This document shows positions 9,201 to 15,287 of a stretch of DNA of 64,000 bases, piece after piece. Position numbers and translations under genes: made by a program. The stretch is from Flavobacterium lacus (GTDB lineage: Bacteria; Bacteroidota; Bacteroidia; Flavobacteriales; Flavobacteriaceae): the NCBI RefSeq assembly GCF_003268815.1, contig NZ_QLSV01000016.1, positions 36,425 through 100,424 of the forward strand, given 5' to 3'. The notes under the pieces were generated by a model, which saw nothing but the letters and a program-made list of their open reading frames with translations, was not told where the DNA came from and searched no databases. Position 1 is the stretch's first letter; every line of letters starts with the position of its first letter.

Positions 9201-9340
9201 AATTATTCAATCTCAGCGGAGTACTTCTGGAAACGACAAACAAAAATGAAATAGATTTAAGACCCTACTCCAAAGGAATATATTTACTAAAGATTGTAAC
9301 AACAAATGGAACACTGCTAAAAAAAGTTGTCTTAAAATAA
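6206..9340 (+). CDS. large secreted protein with propeller-like repeats, DUF11-like domain and T9SS type A sorting domain
   Basis: A 1044-residue protein beginning MRLKICLVVAILLQVTSGQS, a signal peptide. Residues about 20-470 are repeats of the 'lvakyqpnGtiqWakragG' kind seen in SBBP-type beta-propeller proteins. CNITGTIFQDLDANCVLDP opens a carboxypeptidase-regulatory/SdrD-B-like module. Residues about 830-960 (DYMIRFQNTGTDTAYKVVI to YFDYNFPILTN) match a DUF11/DUF7619-like region. The final about 75 residues (VYPNPTSGLVSID to LKKVVLK) are a T9SS type A sorting domain. The start at 6206 is chosen from the signal peptide and the promoter box, not the longer frame from 6092. It is probably a surface or matrix protein; no enzymatic motif is seen. 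Confidence 0.85.
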   Translation: MRLKICLVVAILLQVTSGQSQQFTWAAAVTGDGYEYGTKSTKDSSGNTYIIGYSIGETNTTINTFSYNGLSYPMVGRGDVFFAKLDVNKEVVWMKTIGGNDNIYYDRSSDIHVDPFGDIYVVFKSAGFNITYNGQLLSNVGSIGQFGGEGVLLKVNTNGDYLWHDSGNLGSSFEKVTTDTNGNVYLTGTFRQTITLGNSITLSNPPISNATTVDMLVAKYQPNGTIQWAKRAGGTPHNTFAYGIDLKINPQTNELIVLSKAEGQVYFDGVLMPFNGSTDKGILLVSYALNGTQNWIKRVLDEENNGYDYASSLDITATGIIGVTGYTPGTNSKGMVGFYTSDATIINEHTYLSSGHLRITAITFNEFNEAYITGGCSGETTLGISPGIASISGYKGFVAKIDIYHQIKWVVDFESASLDASVLYDHGKILFASRLDYDFSYNAGQNVIVTNNGDAVFAEITDYELPSNRCNITGTIFQDLDANCVLDPTDVTQKFIIVKATDTSGVSRFSISDNNGNYDIPVVPGTYTVEILTNPVQSSLIQQNCYTQQEVTITDVGQDANNLNFPMEIANCPLLNVDIASDRRRRCFDSNTYVSYSNSGFAVAQNVEVIVQLPEYVTFISSDYPYTINSQGNYVFNIGALAPNQTGFIHIIDHTECVDGITGLTQCTKAWITPINDCANALDPDYLSWDKSSIKVEGTCLGTNQVQFTIINTSEPGSGNMQNPREYRLYVDNALAVTATFQLNGGQNTVIEYPANGQTIRLEANQSPFYPGDSIAQDTVEGCGSNNEVMSTQFVNTMPMGDDDIEYEVHCLEIIDSFDPNDKLVSPTGITENNYVKAGTVLDYMIRFQNTGTDTAYKVVIKDSLSVHLDPATIQWGISSHPYTVMIRGTVTPEIEFTFNDINLPHSAVNELGSNGFVKFKATTYNSLANGIVVDNNANIYFDYNFPILTNTAQVTISDFIPIYDPLTVESFVTQNLKVYPNPTSGLVSIDSDTLQQVELFNLSGVLLETTNKNEIDLRPYSKGIYLLKIVTTNGTLLKKVVLK

Positions 9341-9624
9341 AACCAAAAAACGGCATTTTGTGGCACGATTAGTTTAGTTCTTTGATTTAAAAAGGGTAAA
9401 AGGTCTCTTTGATAAAAAAAGGAATGGATTAGATGGGGGAGTAGAAAATAGTACTGGCTCAAAGTATGGACTTTGCGGTGCTTTTCATAGCAAATCTTTG
9501 CTATAACACTTTGGGGAGCAGGTTTTTTAAATTATTCCCACGAAGTCCCGAGACTTGACGGAGCGGGAAAATGTCTCTGACCTCGCGGAGGTATTTCAAA
9601 ATAGGAATTACATAAAAAAAAAGA
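9341..9624. other. intergenic spacer with hairpins and a dispersed repeat
   Basis: No gene seen. ATAGCAAA and TTTGCTAT (9487-9504) form an 8-bp inverted repeat with a 2-base spacer. Bases 9523-9554 hold the second CCACGAAGTC repeat. It is followed by AATGTCTCTGACCTCGC, a phrase that also recurs in the repeat cluster near 14.0-14.3 kb. Confidence 0.6.
9523..9554 (+). repeat. dispersed CCACGAAGTC repeat, copy 2
   Basis: TTAAATTATTCCCACGAAGT followed by CCCGAGAC. It differs from copy 1 by only a few bases and lies between two T9SS genes. Confidence 0.7.
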
Positions 9625-9632
9625 TAATTTTG
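9625..9632 (+). promoter_or_regulatory. -7 promoter box of the 545-residue T9SS protein
   Basis: TAATTTTG fits TAnnTTTG, 19 bases before the ATG at 9652. Confidence 0.55.
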
Positions 9633-9651
9633 CTCAAACTAAAAAGGCATT

Positions 9652-11289
9652 ATGAAAATCTGTGAAAAACAATACATTATAAAATTATACAATCAGCTAA
9701 CAGTACTTTTAGTAGTGTTTTTTTTGTGTTCATCATGCTTGCTTTACGCACAAGTTCCCCCAATTGAGTGGAAAGTTTGTCTTGGCGGAACAGGGACAGA
9801 AGCCGGAACTTTTAATTTTGCCCTGCCAGTATTACAAACTTCTGATGGAGGCTATATTGCAGCCGGCAATGCCCGCACAAATAATGGCATTGTGCAAGGA
9901 ATTCATTCTGGTTCGTTAGACATGTGGGTTGTTAAAACAGATAGTCAGGGAAATTTTCAATGGCAAAATTGCCTTGGAAGCCAAGGATCAGAGTCGGCTA
10001 CTAGTATGGTGCAAACAACCGATGGTGGCTACATTGTAGCAGGATATACAACCGTTAGCGGTGGCGATGTTACAGGTCATCATGGCAGTGGCGATATGTG
10101 GATTGTCAAATTAAACGCGGTGGGCACAATCAGCTGGCAAAAATGTATTGGTGGCACAGGTAATGAAATTGCTCATTCTATTAAACAAACTACCGACGGT
10201 GGCTATATTGTTGCCGGTACAGCCGACTTTAATCAAGGAATGGTTTCAGGGCACCACGCCCCATCACAAACTTCAGATATGTGGGTTGTTAAATTAGATA
10301 GTTTAGGCAATTTAGTTTGGCAAAAATGTTTAGGTGGTTCGGGTGAAGATATTGCTTATTCTGTGGCTCAAACTGCTGATGGTGGCTATATCGTGGCAGG
10401 AACAACAGAAACCAAAAACAATGGTGACGTAACTGGCAATCACACGTATTATGATGTTGGAAGTGCGTCCTACAAAGCTTCTGTTGACTATTGGGTTGTA
10501 AAATTAGATAGTTTAGGTAATCTAGTTTGGCAAAAATGCCTTGGTGGTACTGGCGAAGATATTGCTTTTTCAGTTCAACCTACAGCGGATGGCGGCTATA
10601 TTGTAGCAGGAAGAACAGATTCAACCAACGGCGATGTGTCGGTATCAATTGGTAATCGCGATGCATGGATTGTAAAGTTAAACGGAATAGGTGAGATACT
10701 TTGGCAAAAATCATACGGCGGAACAAACAATGATATCGCCAATTTTATTCAACAAACGACAGATGGTGGATACATCATTGCTGCAACAACCCTTTCAAAC
10801 GACGGGGATATCACAGAGAACAAAGGTCAATCTGATTATTGGATAGTTAAGATTGATAGCAGTGGCACGCTACAATGGCAAAAAACGTTAGGAGGGAGTC
10901 GCGTAGACACTGCCTATTGTGTAGCACAAACTGCAGATAGTGGCTATATAGTTGCTGGAGTCACAAGATCATTAAACGGCGATGTTGTAGGACTGCATTA
11001 TAATGTTGACGCCACCGACTTTTGGTTGGTTAAATTTGGACCGGACACATTATCAAATGAGGAGTTTACAAAACCAGTCGTAACGCTTTATCCCAATCCG
11101 GTGCAAGACAAACTTCAACTATCAACCACGATAAAAACCATAAAAGTTATCGATATTTACGGCAAAACGCTACAAATCTTTACTAACGTTTCCGAAATTT
11201 CGCTTTCCCATCTAGCCAATGGAATTTATTTATTGACTTTAGAAGATGAAAATGGGACAACTACCACACAAAAAGTTGTAAAAAAGTAA
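9652..11289 (+). CDS. secreted repeat protein with T9SS type A sorting domain
   Basis: A 545-residue exported protein; residues 1-34 (hydrophobic LTVLLVVFFLCSSCLLYAQ) are the signal peptide. The body is seven degenerate repeats of about 55-65 residues, each with the core 'WVVKLDsxGnlvWqKclGG' followed by 'qTaDGGYIvAGtT', a beta-propeller-like architecture. The tail from LYPNPVQDKLQLS to TTTQKVVKK is a T9SS type A sorting domain. No catalytic residues are visible. It is probably surface-exposed. Confidence 0.88.
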   Translation: MKICEKQYIIKLYNQLTVLLVVFFLCSSCLLYAQVPPIEWKVCLGGTGTEAGTFNFALPVLQTSDGGYIAAGNARTNNGIVQGIHSGSLDMWVVKTDSQGNFQWQNCLGSQGSESATSMVQTTDGGYIVAGYTTVSGGDVTGHHGSGDMWIVKLNAVGTISWQKCIGGTGNEIAHSIKQTTDGGYIVAGTADFNQGMVSGHHAPSQTSDMWVVKLDSLGNLVWQKCLGGSGEDIAYSVAQTADGGYIVAGTTETKNNGDVTGNHTYYDVGSASYKASVDYWVVKLDSLGNLVWQKCLGGTGEDIAFSVQPTADGGYIVAGRTDSTNGDVSVSIGNRDAWIVKLNGIGEILWQKSYGGTNNDIANFIQQTTDGGYIIAATTLSNDGDITENKGQSDYWIVKIDSSGTLQWQKTLGGSRVDTAYCVAQTADSGYIVAGVTRSLNGDVVGLHYNVDATDFWLVKFGPDTLSNEEFTKPVVTLYPNPVQDKLQLSTTIKTIKVIDIYGKTLQIFTNVSEISLSHLANGIYLLTLEDENGTTTTQKVVKK

Positions 11290-11309
11290 AGTAGTCTGTT
11301 AATTGTCAA

Positions 11310-11421
11310 CCCGCTCCGAGAAATGTTTATTGTAAAATAGCACTGTGCTCTTCGTATTCTATGACTTCGCAGCAATGTATTGTATATTTTAAATAGTTGC
11401 CACGAAGTCGTGAGACTTTGC
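11310..11421 (+). repeat. about 110-bp repeat, left part of the copy interrupted by the IS110 element
   Basis: This stretch (CCGCTCCGAGAAATGTTTAT, then GCACTGTGCTC, then the CCACGAAGTC core, ending AGACTTTG) closely matches 14221-14330. It stops at the left end of the IS110 element and resumes beyond the right end as CGCAGCTAGGAA (12675 onward), matching CGCAGCCAGGAA in the other copy. CACGA-AG-TCGTG at 11401-11412 is a perfect short palindrome. Confidence 0.8.
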
Positions 11422-11459
11422 CTTTACTTTGAATTCGATAAAAAATGATTAATTTTATT

Positions 11460-11610
11460 CAAAGGAAAGCAGAGGTGAACTTTAGACTTTGCTAGTTAAG
11501 AACTAAGCTGCGCATTAGTCCTCTGCCTTCTCCTTGAACCCAGTTGAATTGCTTCAAATAGAATGATAGACATTGCGGTCTAATAAAGGCTCTAAAGAAG
11601 TTCAACATTT
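11460..11610 (+). ncRNA. predicted IS110 bridge RNA
   Basis: Two stem-loops lie upstream of the transposase. The target-binding loop is closed by GCAGAGG (11469) and CCTCTGC (11520); the donor-binding loop is closed by GTTGAA..CTTC (11543-11555) and GAAGTTCAAC (11597-11606). In the target loop AGACTTTGC (11484-11492) equals the left flank 11413-11421, and AGCTGCGCAT (11506-11515) is the reverse complement of the right flank ATGCGCAGCT (12672-12681). In the donor loop ATAGAATG (11558-11565) equals the right end 12667-12674, and TAAAGGC (11584-11590) is the reverse complement of the left end GCCTTTA (11420-11426). Orientation matches the guide scheme known for IS621. The exact RNA ends are inferred. 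Confidence 0.85.
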
Positions 11611-11633
11611 TTGTTTATCCTAAATTCAAAGTT

Positions 11634-12638
11634 ATGAAAAATTATTTATTTCACGTAGGAATTGACGTTTCAAAATTAAAATTAGATGTAAATCTTTTAA
11701 ATTCTCAAACATTACAATCGGAACATTTTGTGATTGACAATAATCCAAAATCCATCAAGGATTTTGTAAAGTTGTTGACTAAACGAAACATTGATTTAAG
11801 TCAAGTATTGTTTTGCTGTGAAAACACAGGAGTGTATACTAATCATCTAAGCTACACTTTGCTAGCTATAGAGTTAGATTTGTGGATTGTTCCAGCTATT
11901 GAAATCAAACGTTCAAAAGGAATATCTAGAGGAAAAAACGATAAGACTGATGCAAAAGACATTTCCTATTACAGTTACAGAAATATTGATAAATTACGAT
12001 TATATAATTTAGCAGAGATAGACATCCAAAAGCTGAAAATGCTTTATACAGAAAGAGAAAAAGTACTTAAATCCTTATTACTTTTAGAAACAACTAAAGA
12101 AAATAGTGAGTTTGTCAGTAAAGAGGTATTCAAAGAAGTTTCAACAATTAATCAATCTTTGACAAATACTATCAAGAAAACCATCAATAAAATAGAGAAG
12201 AGAATTAAAGAAATAATCAAATCTAATGAGGATTTAAACAAACAGTATACATTAATAAAATCAGTTCCTGGCATTGGAGAACAAACAAGTTTATATTTTA
12301 TTATTGCTACAAAAGGATTTTCTGCTTTTAAAAACTGGAGACAATTTGCTTGTTATTCTGGAGTAGCACCATTTGAATATAGCTCTGGTTCTAGTATAAA
12401 AGGTAGAACCAAAGTTAATCATATGGCTGATAAAAAAATGAAGTCTTTACTTCAAATGTGTGCCATGACTACATTAAAATATGATCCGCAATTGAAAGAA
12501 TATTATATAAAAAAGAAAGAAGAAGGGAAAAATTCAATGCTTGTTTTAAACAATATTAGATGCAAACTTATAAGCAGAGTTTTTGCTGTTGTAAACAGAG
12601 AAACACCTTATATTAATACTTATAAATTTGCATCATAA
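11634..12638 (+). CDS. IS110-family transposase (bridge-RNA-guided recombinase)
   Basis: A 334-residue protein with the RuvC-like DEDD domain at the N-terminus (GIDVSKLKLDV with Asp11, then CCENTGVYT, then KNDKTDAKD) and a C-terminal Transposase_20 domain (SVPGIGEQTSLYF, CYSGVAPFEYSSGSSIKGRT) that holds the serine used for strand exchange in this family. A central coiled-coil region (about residues 135-195) links the two. The full length and intact motifs suggest an active enzyme. The gene reads in the same direction as the predicted bridge RNA just upstream. Confidence 0.95.
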   Translation: MKNYLFHVGIDVSKLKLDVNLLNSQTLQSEHFVIDNNPKSIKDFVKLLTKRNIDLSQVLFCCENTGVYTNHLSYTLLAIELDLWIVPAIEIKRSKGISRGKNDKTDAKDISYYSYRNIDKLRLYNLAEIDIQKLKMLYTEREKVLKSLLLLETTKENSEFVSKEVFKEVSTINQSLTNTIKKTINKIEKRIKEIIKSNEDLNKQYTLIKSVPGIGEQTSLYFIIATKGFSAFKNWRQFACYSGVAPFEYSSGSSIKGRTKVNHMADKKMKSLLQMCAMTTLKYDPQLKEYYIKKKEEGKNSMLVLNNIRCKLISRVFAVVNRETPYINTYKFAS

Positions 12639-12717
12639 TTTTAACAATTTTTAGTTGTTTTTTATCATAGAATGCGCAGCTAGGAAATACTTGAACTAGT
12701 CTCACCTAAATAATTTA

Positions 12718-12745
12718 AAATCCCGATGTGTTCGGGATTTTTTTG
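12718..12745 (-). terminator. terminator hairpin after the YD-repeat-like gene
   Basis: AAATCCCGA (12718-12726) pairs with TCGGGATTT (12732-12740). T residues on the plus side and A residues on the other mean it could work in both directions: for the minus-strand gene ending at 12752, and for transcripts leaving the IS. Confidence 0.7.
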
Positions 12746-12751
12746 TATTAT

Positions 12752-13882
12752 CTAATAATATTCAATTTCTCTTATCCATTTGAATAAATCACGACCATTT
12801 ATCGTCTTAATTATTTCTATCCAATTGTTATTGTGATCAAACTTATAGGAAAAGTCGATTTTGTATGTTTTTGACTCATCTTTAACACAAATTACTTTTA
12901 CTATTTTATCTTTTTGATAGGTTATTTGTAACTCTTCATTTATTCTATCATGTCCAAAATGTATTCTTTCAATAAGCCTCCCCTTTGAATCGGTTTTAAT
13001 TCTTTTTACTAAAACATTCTTTCCATTTTTAACGTTGTAAAATTCAGTATTTTGCGCATCTTTGTACACAATTAATTCTGTTCCATTATATTTTGGTTTT
13101 CCATCATCATCATAGGTAAATGTATCAAAATATTCTTTCTTCACTAATCTTTGTTGGGCATCATAATGATAAATTTCCTTAGTATTTATAATGCTTATGG
13201 TATCAACTTTTTCACGATCTTTTGAATTTTCATCCATTCTCATGTATCTAAAATTAGTTCGGTGTTTGATGGTGGATATCTTCCCAAAATCATTATAATC
13301 ATAGAAAAACTCATTTGTTTCACCGTAATCGTTCAATGATTTTCTTTGCGTGAGTTTACCTTTGAAATACCTTTTGTAAATCGTGTAAAAAGAATTAAAC
13401 TCAAAGTTGATTTTTATTTCACTTTCAGAAGTATGGTCGCCATAATCTCTAAAATCATGAATCACAATATCCACATCTGTATTACTTGAATCTATCATTT
13501 TGGTGAGACGTTGCTTTTCATCATAGGAATATTTAAAATATCCTACAAATTCATCTTTTTTACCATACCAAGTTTCTTCTGTAACATTTCTGTTTACATC
13601 ATACAATCTATCATAATTCAAATAGTAGATAACGGGAGATTTAAACCAATTATCATAAAACCTCCAAGTACTGTATTTTGGACCTAAAAAACCCGTGTGT
13701 CCGTAATTTTCATCGTCAAAATCAAAAAGCCTATAATTTTCTATTTTAGTCAAAAAAACAACTTTCTCCCTCACTCTTTTTATTTTTCCATAAAGAGTGT
13801 CTTTCGGAATGTCTTGCGAATATGAATCGCAAAACATCAAGATAAAAACCAGCATTAAACTCTTTACGCAAAAAATTTTCAT
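12752..13882 (-). CDS. exported protein with degenerate YD-type repeats
   Basis: A 376-residue protein with an N-terminal signal peptide (MKIFCVKSLMLVFILMFCDS). It is rich in Tyr and Asp, with repeats such as YSYDEKQRLTKM, YDYNDFGKISTI and YHYDAQQRLVKK that resemble weak Rhs/YD repeats of the kind common in Bacteroidota envelope proteins. There is no T9SS sorting domain, Rhs core hyperconserved motif or toxin domain. It lies between the IS110 element and the repeat cluster. Function unknown. Confidence 0.7.
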   Translation of the reverse strand: MKIFCVKSLMLVFILMFCDSYSQDIPKDTLYGKIKRVREKVVFLTKIENYRLFDFDDENYGHTGFLGPKYSTWRFYDNWFKSPVIYYLNYDRLYDVNRNVTEETWYGKKDEFVGYFKYSYDEKQRLTKMIDSSNTDVDIVIHDFRDYGDHTSESEIKINFEFNSFYTIYKRYFKGKLTQRKSLNDYGETNEFFYDYNDFGKISTIKHRTNFRYMRMDENSKDREKVDTISIINTKEIYHYDAQQRLVKKEYFDTFTYDDDGKPKYNGTELIVYKDAQNTEFYNVKNGKNVLVKRIKTDSKGRLIERIHFGHDRINEELQITYQKDKIVKVICVKDESKTYKIDFSYKFDHNNNWIEIIKTINGRDLFKWIREIEYY

Positions 13883-13971
13883 TTTTAATAATTTAAGTTG
13901 TTATGACCATCATTTTAATAGCTCCCTTAACTACTTTCTTCCGCTCCCGGCAGTGTTCCATCTAAAGTAAC

Positions 13972-14078
13972 ACTATGCTCGGCGAATAGTTCCATCTCGC
14001 AGCAAAACGCTCAAACTAATTCCACTCTTCCCACTAGCACTGTGCTCTGCGAATGTCTCTGACTTCGCAGCAAAACAC
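13972..14078 (+). repeat. 107-bp direct repeat, copy A
   Basis: Starts ACTATGCTCGGCGAATAG and ends CTTCGCAGCAAAACACT. It contains two hairpins, GCGA..TCGC and CTGCGAA/TTCGCAG with a 10-base loop. Copy B begins at 14113. Confidence 0.8.
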
Positions 14079-14112
14079 TTCCTATTTTTCAATACGAATC
14101 ATAACGTTGCAA

Positions 14113-14219
14113 ACTATGCTCGGCGAATAGTTCCATCTCGCAGCAAAATGCTCAAACTAATTCCACTCTTCCTACTAGCACTGTGCTCTGCGAATGTCTC
14201 TGACTTCGCAGCAAAACAC
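14113..14219 (+). repeat. 107-bp direct repeat, copy B
   Basis: Nearly identical to 13972-14078: the visible differences are AAAACGCTC versus AAAATGCTC and TTCCCACTAG versus TTCCTACTAG. The two copies are separated by 34 bases that contain no repeat. Confidence 0.8.
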
Positions 14220-14220
14220 T

Positions 14221-14336
14221 CCCGCTCCGAGAAATGTTTTTTGTAATGTAGCACTGTGCTCTCAACGTCTCTGACTTCGCAGCAATGTATAGTATATTTT
14301 AAATAGTTGCCACGAAGTCGTGAGATTTGCGCAGCC
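14221..14336 (+). repeat. uninterrupted counterpart of the IS110-split repeat
   Basis: CCGCTCCGAGAAATGTTT, GCACTGTGCTC and the CCACGAAGTC core match 11310-11421. The end AGATTTGCGCAGCC spans the point where IS110 entered the other copy, so this is a natural picture of the empty site. Confidence 0.8.
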
Positions 14337-14446
14337 AGGAATTAAATTGAAAGGCACAATTTAGATTTCCGTTTCGGTCAACAGTCGCATTTGGAGTAGT
14401 GGTATTCCGACTAATTTTATTTCTTTTGATTTTTCAATGCTGGGTG

Positions 14447-14527
14447 TCATTTTTTCTTTTTAAATGCTCCTGCAAGAATGAGTGTCAAAAATGTAATTCC
14501 TACTCCTAATAAAATCCACCAAGTCAT
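14447..14527 (-). CDS. 26-residue single-pass membrane microprotein
   Basis: ATG 14527 to TGA 14447 encodes MTWWILLGVGITFLTLILAG followed by AFKKKK: one hydrophobic helix and a basic tail, the classic layout of a membrane microprotein. It lies directly after the attC-like site B, at the place expected for the gene of the next cassette, although no attC-like site follows it. Coding is likely from the clean helix-plus-lysine pattern but is not proven. Confidence 0.5.
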   Translation of the reverse strand: MTWWILLGVGITFLTLILAGAFKKKK

Positions 14528-14579
14528 AATTTTCTGTTTTAAATGTTTATTATTTATTGCTAAGTCGTCAGGTACACTT

Positions 14580-14698
14580 GCCGCTAGCGTTTCGCGGCTA
14601 CACGAGGTTTGGGACTAAATTAAGACTAATTTTTCAGATACAAAACCAACGTTAAATTAAGCCTAAAACCCAAATCTCGTGTAAACGCTGTTAGTGGC
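14580..14698 (-). other. attC-like recombination site B (cassette boundary)
   Basis: Read on the minus strand it begins GCCACTAACAGCG (14698) and ends ACGCTAGCGGC (14580). ACACGAGATTTGGG and CCCAAACCTCGTGT form a long imperfect stem. The first core GCCACTAAC is the exact reverse complement of GTTAGTGGC, the bases that begin this same cassette at 15161. This is the relation produced when an integron cassette linearises. The final core is GCTAGCGGC, one base off the G-TT expected. Confidence 0.65.
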
Positions 14699-14706
14699 TG
14701 TTATTG

Positions 14707-15120
14707 TTACGTAAAATATTCAACGACTTCTTTATCTTCGACAACAATATGGTCTGTAATATGAAATACTTCGCTTATCCAAGGATGATTCAACGCATCT
14801 TTTCTGTCCAATATTTTTCCGAGTAAACTTTGTTTCCATGGCGACTCTTCTTTATCGATTAGTCCGACTTGAAAATTTTCACTATTCGTCCAAATTCTGA
14901 ATGGAAATGAGAATCTATTTTTCGGTTCTTCGTCAGTTCCCCAATCTCCAATACTAATTATTCCAGTAGCAATTTTTTCTTCATGATCTTTGGTGAACTT
15001 TATGTAATAAATTGCAAATGCATCATCATCTTTATAAACAAATCTTGTCAGTTTAGTACTTTCCTTTTCACAACATTCGCAAGTTTCTATATTCGGTTCT
15101 TCAAATTCTATTTTAATCAT
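14707..15120 (-). CDS. hypothetical protein with CxxCC motif (cassette gene)
   Basis: A 137-residue cytoplasmic protein that begins MIKIEFEEPNIETCECCEKE. The CxCC cluster near residue 14 suggests metal binding. The middle (IGDWGTDEEPKNRFSFPFRI) resembles small immunity-type or stress proteins of unknown role; I do not recognise a named family. It is the only gene between attC-like sites A and B, so it forms a one-gene cassette. The stop codon lies 9 bases before the first core of site B, close spacing as in integron cassettes. Confidence 0.75.
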   Translation of the reverse strand: MIKIEFEEPNIETCECCEKESTKLTRFVYKDDDAFAIYYIKFTKDHEEKIATGIISIGDWGTDEEPKNRFSFPFRIWTNSENFQVGLIDKEESPWKQSLLGKILDRKDALNHPWISEVFHITDHIVVEDKEVVEYFT

Positions 15121-15152
15121 AATTTTCTTTGAGTAGAATTTTCGGCATAATA

Positions 15153-15287
15153 GCCACTAACGTTTTGCAGATTGGCGATGGGCGGGCTTTTCAGCACAGA
15201 AGTTTGTTCGGAGCACAAAACTTTCGGCTACCTCAAAACTGTCAAGCGGAGACGAAACCCCGCCTATTGCCAATGTGCTGTTATGCC
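15153..15287 (-). other. attC-like recombination site A (cassette boundary)
   Basis: On the minus strand it runs from AGGCATAAC (15288-15280) to ACGTTAGTGGC (15163-15153). ATTGGCAATAGGCGGG and CCCGCCCATCGCCAAT pair at 14 of 16 positions to make the stem. AGGCATAAC is the exact reverse complement of GTTATGCCT, which begins this cassette at 16431. The stop codon of the GIY-YIG gene lies inside the first core, as is common for integron cassettes. Confidence 0.7.

Larger units (their letters stand above)
11421..12674 (+). mobile_element. IS110-family insertion sequence with bridge RNA
   Basis: A 1254-bp element. It contains a DEDD/Ser transposase gene (11634-12638), a structured 5' non-coding end of about 210 bases, and no terminal inverted repeats, as usual for IS110. 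The ends are set by two independent comparisons. First, the flanks rejoin to AGACTT-TG-CGCAGCT, which resembles the uninterrupted copy AGA-TTTGCGCAGCC at 14323-14336. Second, the RNA guides inside the element match exactly these junctions. The core dinucleotide appears to be TG (11419-11420 and 12673-12674), although a shared C next to it leaves a one-base ambiguity. Confidence 0.88.
13883..14446. other. 564-bp gene-free stretch with nested repeats
   Basis: No credible gene. Two copies of a block of about 107 bases start at 13972 and 14113 (period 141) and differ at only a few positions. A third, related block at 14221-14330 is the copy that pairs with the one broken by IS110 at 11310. Each block contains CTGCGAA..TTCGCAG-type inverted repeats. 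Bases 14340-14446 lie in the spacer after the 26-residue gene and show nothing recognisable. Confidence 0.75.
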
